A stretch of 5,783 nucleotides of DNA from Rhodospirillales bacterium (GTDB lineage: Bacteria > Pseudomonadota > Alphaproteobacteria > Rhodospirillales_A > Casp-alpha2). The position numbers and the translations under genes were made by a program. Positions 1 to 4,755 of this stretch are shown one piece after another. Positions within the stretch are counted from its first letter, which is position 1. Each line of letters opens with the position of its first letter. The notes below the pieces were generated by a model. It ran no database searches. It was not told the DNA's origin and saw nothing but the letters and a program-made list of their open reading frames with translations. The stretch spans positions 1-5,783 of the forward strand of contig JAESSX010000132.1 of NCBI GenBank assembly GCA_016763915.1. Reading direction: 5' to 3'.

Positions 1-1
1 G

Positions 2-151
2 AAACGCCTGCCCAACCTGCGTTTTGAGCCCGATCAAACGTTTGCGGAAGCCGCCCACATCGAAAATCTGCTGAAAACCCCGCTTGTGGCCCGCGACCTG
101 GGCGAGGATGACGGCGCGCCCGATAACGGAGACTCCGGCAATGGGGCGTAG
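2..151 (+). CDS. rbfA: 30S ribosome-binding factor RbfA, C-terminal end (5' partial)
   Basis: This open frame enters from the left edge and stops at TAG 149-151, giving the last 49 residues. They begin KRLPNLRFEPDQTFAEAAHIENLL, which matches the end of the RbfA KH-type fold: the 'P.L.F..D' strand followed by the final helix that carries 'I..LL'. RbfA binds the 30S subunit during late 16S rRNA maturation and cold adaptation (family knowledge). The tail after the helix is acidic and Gly/Asp/Asn-rich and looks disordered. Identification also rests on context, because rbfA directly precedes truB in many proteobacteria. The stop overlaps the truB start by 11 bases, which implies translational coupling. 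The body of the gene lies outside the window. Confidence 0.88.
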   Translation, partial: KRLPNLRFEPDQTFAEAAHIENLLKTPLVARDLGEDDGAPDNGDSGNGA

Positions 152-1079
152 ACGCCGCGGCACGCCGATCCACGGCTGGCTGATCATCGACAAACCGTCC
201 GGCATCAGCTCCAACGATGTCGTCACCCGCGTTCGCCGCGCCACCAACGCCGCCAAGGTCGGCCACGGCGGCACCCTGGACCCGCTGGCGACGGGGATCC
301 TGCCGCTGGCCCTGGGCGAGGCGACGAAAACCGTGTCTTACGCCATGGACGGGTCCAAGGGCTACCGGTTCACCGTGCGCTGGGGCGAGGCCCGCAATAC
401 CGACGATGCCGAAGGCCACGTTACCGAAACCAGCGACGTGCGCCCGACCAGGCAACAGATCGTCGCCGTGCTCGACCGCTTTATCGGCGACATCCAACAG
501 ACCCCGCCGATTTTTTCGGCGATCAAGATCGACGGCAAGCGGGCCTATGAGCTGGCGCGCGCCGACAAGGCGCCTGAGATGAAGCCCCGCACCATTCATA
601 TCGAGGACCTCAGTCTGGTCCGCGAGATCGACGAGGACCATGCCGAATTCGCAGTTCTCTCGGGAAAAGGCGCTTATATGCGCGCGCTGGCCCGCGATAT
701 CGCCCTGGCTTTGGGCACGGTGGGGTATGTTTCCGCGCTTCGCCGGGTGTCGGTCGGGCCGTTTTCGGAAAAAGATGCGATTTCGTTGGATAAACTGCTG
801 GATAAACTGGAATCGCTGGCGCATAGTGCGCCGCTCTCGGAGCACCTGTTACCCGTCGAGACCGTGCTGGACGACATCCCGGCACTGGCCCTGACGGAGC
901 CAGAGGCCCGAAAGCTAAGCCGAGGACAGGCTGTTCCGGTACTGCCGGTGGCCAATCGGTCTCCTTTTAAAAACATCAGCCAGGGCGACGTCGTTTGCGC
1001 CATGGCCGAGGGCAGACTGGTGGCGCTGGCGAAAATAAAGGGAGGGGAAATTCGTCCCTTCCGCGTAATGAACTTTTAG
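141..1079 (+). CDS. truB: tRNA pseudouridine(55) synthase TruB
   Basis: TruB isomerises U55 to pseudouridine in the T-loop of tRNAs and acts as a cytoplasmic tRNA chaperone. The 312-residue product is family length. Visible motifs are GWLIIDKPSGISS (residues 12-24) and the catalytic block GHGGTLDPLATGILP, in which Asp47 is the expected nucleophile. Residues around 115-125 give the 'TPPIFSAIKIDGKRAYE' type motif, followed by 'GAYMRALARDIA' near 185-195. The C-terminal segment ends GDVVCAMAEGRLVALAKI, resembling the small RNA-binding domain of the family. The ATG at 141 was chosen because GGAGA at 128-132 gives 8-base spacing and the protein then begins MGRRRRG directly before the conserved block. 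An in-frame ATG at 84 would add 19 residues of frame-shifted rbfA sequence. It overlaps rbfA by 11 bases and precedes rpsO by 15, so co-transcription is likely. Confidence 0.97.
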   Translation: MGRRRRGTPIHGWLIIDKPSGISSNDVVTRVRRATNAAKVGHGGTLDPLATGILPLALGEATKTVSYAMDGSKGYRFTVRWGEARNTDDAEGHVTETSDVRPTRQQIVAVLDRFIGDIQQTPPIFSAIKIDGKRAYELARADKAPEMKPRTIHIEDLSLVREIDEDHAEFAVLSGKGAYMRALARDIALALGTVGYVSALRRVSVGPFSEKDAISLDKLLDKLESLAHSAPLSEHLLPVETVLDDIPALALTEPEARKLSRGQAVPVLPVANRSPFKNISQGDVVCAMAEGRLVALAKIKGGEIRPFRVMNF

Positions 1080-1094
1080 ATTTCGGAGTACACG

Positions 1095-1364
1095 ATGTCG
1101 ATTACCGCAGAGCGGAAACAGGAGCTCATCAAGGAGTTCGCCGTCAAAAAAGACGATACCGGTTCGCCGGAGGTGCAGGTCGCGATCCTTACGGAGCGCA
1201 TTATCAACCTCACCGACCATTTGAAAACCCACAAGAAGGACTTTCACTCGCGCCGTGGCCTGCTGATGATGGTAGGCCAGCGCCGCCGCTTGCTCGACTA
1301 TGTCAAAAGGAAAAAGGTCGAGCGTTACGAGACGCTGATCAAACGCCTCAATCTGCGCCGGTAG
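1095..1364 (+). CDS. rpsO: 30S ribosomal protein S15
   Basis: S15 is a primary 16S rRNA-binding protein of the small-subunit platform and also contacts 23S rRNA in bridge B4. The product is 89 residues, exactly the usual length. It shows the family signature throughout: [32 protein letters not shown], the [11 protein letters not shown] loop (about residues 46-56) that contacts rRNA, and the C-terminal [27 protein letters not shown] at 1085-1088 lies 6 bases before the ATG. The gene starts 15 bases after truB, so any dedicated promoter would have to lie inside truB, and I see no convincing one. In E. coli S15 represses its own mRNA through a leader pseudoknot. The leader here is too short to judge that. 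Confidence 0.98.
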   Translation: MSITAERKQELIKEFAVKKDDTGSPEVQVAILTERIINLTDHLKTHKKDFHSRRGLLMMVGQRRRLLDYVKRKKVERYETLIKRLNLRR

Positions 1365-1425
1365 CGACGTGCCTTTGCATGAGAGTTTTGAAATGAACGG
1401 GGTCCGCCCATGGGGGGTGGTACCC

Positions 1426-1502
1426 GAAACAGCCGTGCGCGCCCGGCGGCAGGCATTGCCTGCGCGGGCGACCTGAGGCTGTCGGCGTGCATTGGGCACG
1501 CC
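1426..1502 (+). promoter_or_regulatory. Structured leader of pnp: long broken stem-loop plus second hairpin
   Basis: The gap between rpsO and pnp holds a nested set of complementary blocks. The outer arm 1429-1434 (ACAGCC) pairs with 1477-1482 (GGCTGT). The middle arm 1440-1445 (CGCCCG) pairs with 1465-1470 (CGGGCG). The inner arm 1449-1454 (GCAGGC) pairs with 1458-1463 (GCCTGC) around a 3-base loop. Directly downstream, 1484-1490 (GGCGTGC) pairs with 1496-1502 (GCACGCC) around 5 bases. In E. coli a long pnp leader stem is cut by RNase III, and PNPase then destabilises its own mRNA. The same type of autoregulation is inferred here from position and shape only. No T-run follows either hairpin, so a simple terminator is unlikely. 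RNA structures were found by eye and not folded. Confidence 0.6.
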
Positions 1503-1583
1503 AATTGTACGTTTGTAGGATGAAGAGAACTTGATGTCCGCCTGGATGTGTAAGCTGTCTGTCCGAAGGAAGGAATGAAACTA

Positions 1584-3707
1584 ATGTTTCAAGAGTTTAG
1601 AAAAGAGATTGAATGGGGCGGCCGCACCCTGGTCCTCGAGACCGGGAAAATCGCCCGCCAGGCCGATGGCGCCGTCATGGCGACCTATGGCGACACCAAG
1701 GTGCTGTGCACCGTGGTCGGCGAAGCAAAGCCCCGCCCGGGAATCGATTTTTTCCCGTTGGCCGTTCACTATCAGGAAAAGACCTTTGCCGCGGGTAAGA
1801 TTCCCGGCGGCTTTTTCAAACGCGAAGCCCGCCCCGCGGAAAAGGAAGTCCTGACGTCGCGCCTGATCGACCGGCCCATCCGGCCGCTGTTCGCCAAGGG
1901 TTTCAGCAACGAAACCCAGGTGATCTGCACGGTGCTGACGCACGATCTGGAAAACGATCCGGACATTGTCGCCATGATCGGAACGTCCGCGGCGCTGACC
2001 ATTTCCGGCCTGCCGTTCATGGGCCCCATCGCCGGCGCCCGCGTCGGTTACATCGACGGTGAGTTCGTGCTCAACCCGCCGCTCGACGTGATGCCGAACA
2101 CCGACCTTAATCTGGTCGTCGCCGGCACCCGCGAAGGCGTGCTGATGGTCGAATCCGAAGCCTCCCAGCTGTCCGAAGAAGTCATGCTGGGCGCCGTCAT
2201 GTTCGGCCACGCCGGCATGCAGCCGGTGATCGACGCGATCATCGAACTGGCCGAAGCCTGCGCCAAGGAGCCCCGCGAAATCCCGGGCGAACCCGAAGGC
2301 AAGGCGGCCCTGGCGGACAAGGTCAAGGCCCTGGCGGAAGCCGATTACCGCGCCGCCTACAAGGAAACCAAGAAGACGCCTCGCGTTGAAAAACTCGGGC
2401 TCGCCCGGGATAAGGTCAAGGAGGCCCTCGCCGCCGACGACAGCGTCGACGCAGCCCTGGTCGAAGCGGTCCTGGGCGACGTTCTCAAGGGTCTGGAAAA
2501 AGACATCGTGCGCCAGGATATCCTGAAGACCGGCCAGCGCATCGACGGCCGCGACACCAAGACCGTCCGCCACATCGCGGTCGAGACCGGCATCCTGCCG
2601 CGCGTCCACGGTTCCGCCCTGTTCACGCGCGGTGAAACCCAGGCCCTGGTGACCACGACGCTGGGCACCGGACAGGACGAACAGATCATCGACGGCCTGG
2701 CCGAGGATTACCGCGAACACTTCCTGCTGCACTACAACTTCCCGCCCTATTCGGTGGGCGAGGCCGGCCGTTTCGGGTTTACCGGGCGGCGTGAAGTCGG
2801 TCACGGCAAACTGGCGTGGCGGGCCGTTCATCCGTTGCTGCCGTCGAAGGACGATTTCCCCTACACCATCCGCGTGGTGTCGGAAATCACCGAGTCCAAC
2901 GGATCGTCTTCGATGGCGTCTGTTTGCGGCGCTTCGCTGGCGATGATGGACGCGGGCGTTCCGCTGTCCAAACCGGTCGCCGGCATCGCCATGGGCCTGA
3001 TCAAGGAAGGCGACGACTATGCCGTCCTGTCCGATATCCTGGGTGACGAAGATCACCTTGGCGATATGGACTTCAAGGTCGCCGGCACCGAAGACGGCAT
3101 CACGTCCCTGCAGATGGACATCAAGATCACCTCCGTGACCGAAGATATCATGAAGGCTGCGCTTGCCCAGGCACGCGACGGCCGCATCCACATCCTCGGC
3201 GAAATGGCCAAGGGTCTGAACGTGGCCCGGACCGAGGTCAGCCAGAACGCGCCCCGGATTACCGTGATCAAGATCAACAAGGACAAGATCCGCGACGTCA
3301 TCGGACCGGGCGGCAAGATGATCCGGGAAATCTGCGAGACCACGGGCACCAAGGTCGACCTGGACGACGACGGCACGGTCAAGGTCGCCGCCGTCGACCA
3401 GAAAGCGGCCGACGCCGCCGTCGAATGGATCAAGGGCCTGACGGCCGAGCCGGAAATCGGCGCCATTTACAACGGCAAGGTCGTCAAGACCGTCGATTTC
3501 GGCGCCTTCGTCAACTTCATGGGCGCCAAGGACGGCCTGGTTCACATTTCCGAACTGGCGCCCGAGCGGGTCGGCAAGACCACCGACGTCGTCAACGTCG
3601 GCGACGAAGTGAAGGTCAAGCTGATCGGCATCGACGACCGGGGCAAGGTCAAACTGTCCCTCAAATCCGTCGACCAGGCCACCGGCGAGGACATCTCGGG
3701 CAAATAA
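1584..3707 (+). CDS. pnp: Polynucleotide phosphorylase (PNPase)
   Basis: PNPase is a trimeric phosphorolytic 3'-5' exoribonuclease that degrades mRNA and sRNA and can add heteropolymeric tails. It often joins the RNase E degradosome. The 707-residue product carries the full family architecture: first RNase PH domain (about 8-215, with [20 protein letters not shown] near 75-95), all-helical linker (about 230-315), and second RNase PH domain (about 320-540). Next come a KH domain (about 557-617, GPGGKMIR at 574-581) and an S1 domain (about 624-693). Active-site elements are present: the [12 protein letters not shown] phosphate loop from residue 438, and [12 protein letters not shown] with Asp484 and Asp490 as likely metal ligands. 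I prefer ATG 1584 ([13 protein letters not shown]) because it matches family N-termini and lies 9 bases after AAGGAAGGA (1566-1574). An ATG at 1575 abuts that Shine-Dalgarno and would add only three residues. The protein ends shortly after S1 with no long tail. Confidence 0.98.
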   Translation: MFQEFRKEIEWGGRTLVLETGKIARQADGAVMATYGDTKVLCTVVGEAKPRPGIDFFPLAVHYQEKTFAAGKIPGGFFKREARPAEKEVLTSRLIDRPIRPLFAKGFSNETQVICTVLTHDLENDPDIVAMIGTSAALTISGLPFMGPIAGARVGYIDGEFVLNPPLDVMPNTDLNLVVAGTREGVLMVESEASQLSEEVMLGAVMFGHAGMQPVIDAIIELAEACAKEPREIPGEPEGKAALADKVKALAEADYRAAYKETKKTPRVEKLGLARDKVKEALAADDSVDAALVEAVLGDVLKGLEKDIVRQDILKTGQRIDGRDTKTVRHIAVETGILPRVHGSALFTRGETQALVTTTLGTGQDEQIIDGLAEDYREHFLLHYNFPPYSVGEAGRFGFTGRREVGHGKLAWRAVHPLLPSKDDFPYTIRVVSEITESNGSSSMASVCGASLAMMDAGVPLSKPVAGIAMGLIKEGDDYAVLSDILGDEDHLGDMDFKVAGTEDGITSLQMDIKITSVTEDIMKAALAQARDGRIHILGEMAKGLNVARTEVSQNAPRITVIKINKDKIRDVIGPGGKMIREICETTGTKVDLDDDGTVKVAAVDQKAADAAVEWIKGLTAEPEIGAIYNGKVVKTVDFGAFVNFMGAKDGLVHISELAPERVGKTTDVVNVGDEVKVKLIGIDDRGKVKLSLKSVDQATGEDISGK

Positions 3708-3724
3708 CCCGAGCTTACTCGCCG

Positions 3725-3737
3725 CGACCTAAGGTCG
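3725..3737 (+). other. Small perfect hairpin between pnp stop and terminator
   Basis: CGACCT (3725-3730) and AGGTCG (3732-3737) are exact reverse complements separated by one base. As RNA this would be a 5-bp stem with a three-base loop. It lies 18 bases after the pnp stop and 15 bases before the intrinsic terminator. It has no T-run of its own. It may simply be a 3'-UTR stem or a protein-binding dyad, and no function is claimed. Confidence 0.4.
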
Positions 3738-3751
3738 TGATACGAACGATT

Positions 3752-3788
3752 AAGGCGGCTCCCCCGGCATGGGTGGGCCGCCTTTTTT
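3752..3788 (+). terminator. Rho-independent terminator of the pnp transcript
   Basis: AAGGCGGC (3752-3759) is exactly complementary to GCCGCCTT (3777-3784). The loop side contains a C-run (3761-3765) and a G-run (3771-3773) that can extend the stem. A run of six T residues occupies 3783-3788. This is a classic GC-rich stem with a U-tract, placed 45 bases after the pnp stop codon. It separates the housekeeping cluster from the accessory genes that follow. Confidence 0.93.
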
Positions 3789-3815
3789 CGTGGGGTAAAG
3801 ACTTTATGGTCAATA

Positions 3816-3853
3816 TTGACAATGCCTACTAAGTAGGAGTACTACTAAGTAGG
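3816..3853 (+). promoter_or_regulatory. Candidate promoter with twin palindromic operators of the TA pair
   Basis: A perfect -35 consensus, TTGACA, lies at 3816-3821. The best -10 candidates at normal spacing are weak (GTACTA or TACTAC within 3839-3845). The 12-mer CTACTAAGTAGG occurs twice, at 3826-3837 and 3842-3853, with 16 bases from start to start. Its first copy lies in a perfect dyad, CCTACT-A-AGTAGG (3825-3837). The two copies occupy the spacer and the -10/+1 region, so a bound repressor would block RNA polymerase. Type II antitoxins with HTH domains usually bind such dyads to autoregulate their operon. Binding by the XRE antitoxin encoded at 4236 is inferred. Confidence 0.68.
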
Positions 3854-3868
3854 CCATCGGGAGAGGTT

Positions 3869-4252
3869 GTGCGTATCTTTAAAAATAAACCTTTCAACAG
3901 GTACGCAGGGAAGAAAAGCATTGCCGACGGCGATCTGTGCAAGGCGGTGGCGGAGATTGAAAGCGGTCTGGTCGATACGGATTATGGCGGCAACCTGTTC
4001 AAGAAGCGCATAGCCAGGAAGGGGGAAGGCAAGTCGGGCGGTCACCGCACTATTCTGGCCTACGTGAAAGGCGACAAGGCTTTCTTCATGTATGGCTTTG
4101 AGAAAAGCGCTAAGGACAATATCGCGAAGGATGAGGCGCGGGATTTCAAGAAGCTGGCAAAACACTACATCGCCCTGGGTGACGCACAATTGACGATGGC
4201 AAAAGATGAAAATGTTTTATTCGAGGTGAACTGCGATGAAGAAAACCTATAA
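3869..4252 (+). CDS. Type II toxin, RelE/HigB-like
   Basis: The 127-residue product resembles the RelE-superfamily toxins of the RelE/HigB-like branch (the PF06296 type by my reading), generally ribosome-dependent mRNA endonucleases. Diagnostic blocks are the basic core LFKKRIARKGEGKSGGHR (43-60) and the following strand TILAYVKGDKAFFMYGFEKS (61-80). The helix AKDNIAKDEARDFKKLAKHY follows at 81-100. The basic residues in the first block are the expected RNA-contact region, but no catalytic residue can be assigned with certainty. The start is GTG 3869, preceded by GGGAGAGG (3859-3866). The nearest upstream ATG (3806) runs into a stop at once, so no ATG start is available. It is the first gene after the pnp terminator and overlaps its antitoxin gene by 17 bases in a toxin-first order. 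GC is about 50%, lower than pnp. Confidence 0.85.
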   Translation: MRIFKNKPFNRYAGKKSIADGDLCKAVAEIESGLVDTDYGGNLFKKRIARKGEGKSGGHRTILAYVKGDKAFFMYGFEKSAKDNIAKDEARDFKKLAKHYIALGDAQLTMAKDENVLFEVNCDEENL

Positions 4253-4559
4253 ATCCGACGCCTATGCGGCACTCCATGAATCCGCCGGTGATCTCCATAA
4301 AATCGGCCTGATGCCGGATGGCGACATGCAGTATTTCGACGACACCTGCCTGGAAACCATTCCCGAATATACCCCGGAACGGGTAAAATTCGTCCGCAAG
4401 CGTGAAGACCTGACACAAAGGCAAATGGCAATGCACCTCAATGTCAGCCTGAAAACCGTGCAGTCCTGGGAAGCCAAAAAACCAAAACACCCCAGCGGCC
4501 CCGCCGCAAAACTACTAACCATGATGGAACGCCACGGCGCGAAGGCGCTGGCCGGGTGA
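4236..4559 (+). CDS. XRE-family (HigA/NadS-like) antitoxin
   Basis: This 107-residue protein has an N-terminal region of the type seen in antitoxins paired with RelE/HigB toxins (SDAYAALHESAGDLHKIG, residues 7-24). A helix-turn-helix follows at about 46-80, TPERVKFVRKREDLTQRQMAMHLNVSLKTVQSWE, with LTQRQMAMHLNVSLKTVQSW as the helix-turn-helix core. The C-terminus continues HPSGPAAKLLTMMERHG, the usual 'P.GPA.KLL...' ending of this family. The ATG at 4236 lies inside the toxin gene with GAGGTG (4223-4228) seven bases upstream, so translation is probably coupled. It should neutralise the toxin by direct contact and repress the shared promoter at the twin dyads around 3826-3853. That binding is inferred. 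No terminator is visible after its stop, so transcription could continue toward the deaminase gene. Confidence 0.88.
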   Translation: MKKTYKSDAYAALHESAGDLHKIGLMPDGDMQYFDDTCLETIPEYTPERVKFVRKREDLTQRQMAMHLNVSLKTVQSWEAKKPKHPSGPAAKLLTMMERHGAKALAG

Positions 4560-4576
4560 GCGGGAGAAAAGTAGAG

Positions 4577-4755
4577 TTGATGATATGGGGAAGTTGCCAA
4601 TAGAACATAAGCCCCAAATCCAAGTTGCCGCGACATGATGGATCATGGTTGGGCAGGGTATCTTCGGTTAAGCAGTCAAGAGACTATTTGTAATGAGCTA
4701 CTCCCCAAAAATCGTCAGAGGCGTGCCGAAGGTGGATATTGAAACAGGGAGATAG
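4577..4755 (+). ncRNA. Candidate AvcI-like regulatory RNA upstream of the deaminase gene
   Basis: In Vibrio cholerae the deaminase AvcD is inhibited by AvcI, a small RNA encoded immediately upstream. The gap here has the right position and size. It holds: TGGGG 4586-4590 complementary to CCCCA 4612-4616; the octamer AAGTTGCC at 4591-4598 and again at 4622-4629; a perfect dyad CATGAT-GG-ATCATG (4634-4647); and a long-range helix of TATCTTCGG (4659-4667) with CCGAAGGTG (4726-4734), counting G-U pairs. A weak promoter candidate is TTGATG (4577-4582), an 18-base spacer, then TAGAAC (4601-4606). No protein gene with a ribosome-binding site is seen. RNA ends are unknown and the span given is the region holding these elements. 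Homology to AvcI is not demonstrated, because I have no alignment. Confidence 0.42.

Noticed and set aside
84..140. Extended truB start at ATG 84
   Set aside because: The extra 19 residues are the rbfA 3' end read in another frame. The ATG at 141 has a well-spaced GGAGA and gives the usual TruB N-terminus.
915..1499. 194-codon frame on the - strand across truB end, rpsO and the pnp leader
   Set aside because: It runs opposite two clear genes and a structured leader. It has no ribosome-binding site or recognisable domain and is best explained as a chance open frame.
1484..1510. Intrinsic terminator between rpsO and pnp
   Set aside because: The 7-bp hairpin is perfect, but the bases after it (AATTGTACG) do not form a T-run. 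A leader hairpin is more likely, with attenuation not excluded.
1575..1583. pnp start at ATG 1575
   Set aside because: It touches the Shine-Dalgarno sequence and adds MKL before the family-typical MFQEF start. ATG 1584 has better spacing.
1581..3545. Very long open frame (654 codons) on the - strand opposite pnp
   Set aside because: It lies wholly opposite a convincing PNPase gene. Its Gly/Asp/His/Val/Arg-rich composition is what codon bias of a high-GC gene produces on the other strand. No family motif is seen.
3425..3832. + strand open frame overlapping the pnp 3' end and terminator
   Set aside because: Most of it is the PNPase KH/S1 region read in another frame, and it then runs through the terminator. 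It has no family similarity.
3826..3853. Two 12-base repeats considered as a minimal CRISPR array or attachment site
   Set aside because: There are only two copies, 12 bases long with a 4-base gap, palindromic and overlapping a promoter. This fits an operator and not CRISPR repeats. No matching copy was seen at the other end of the TA pair.
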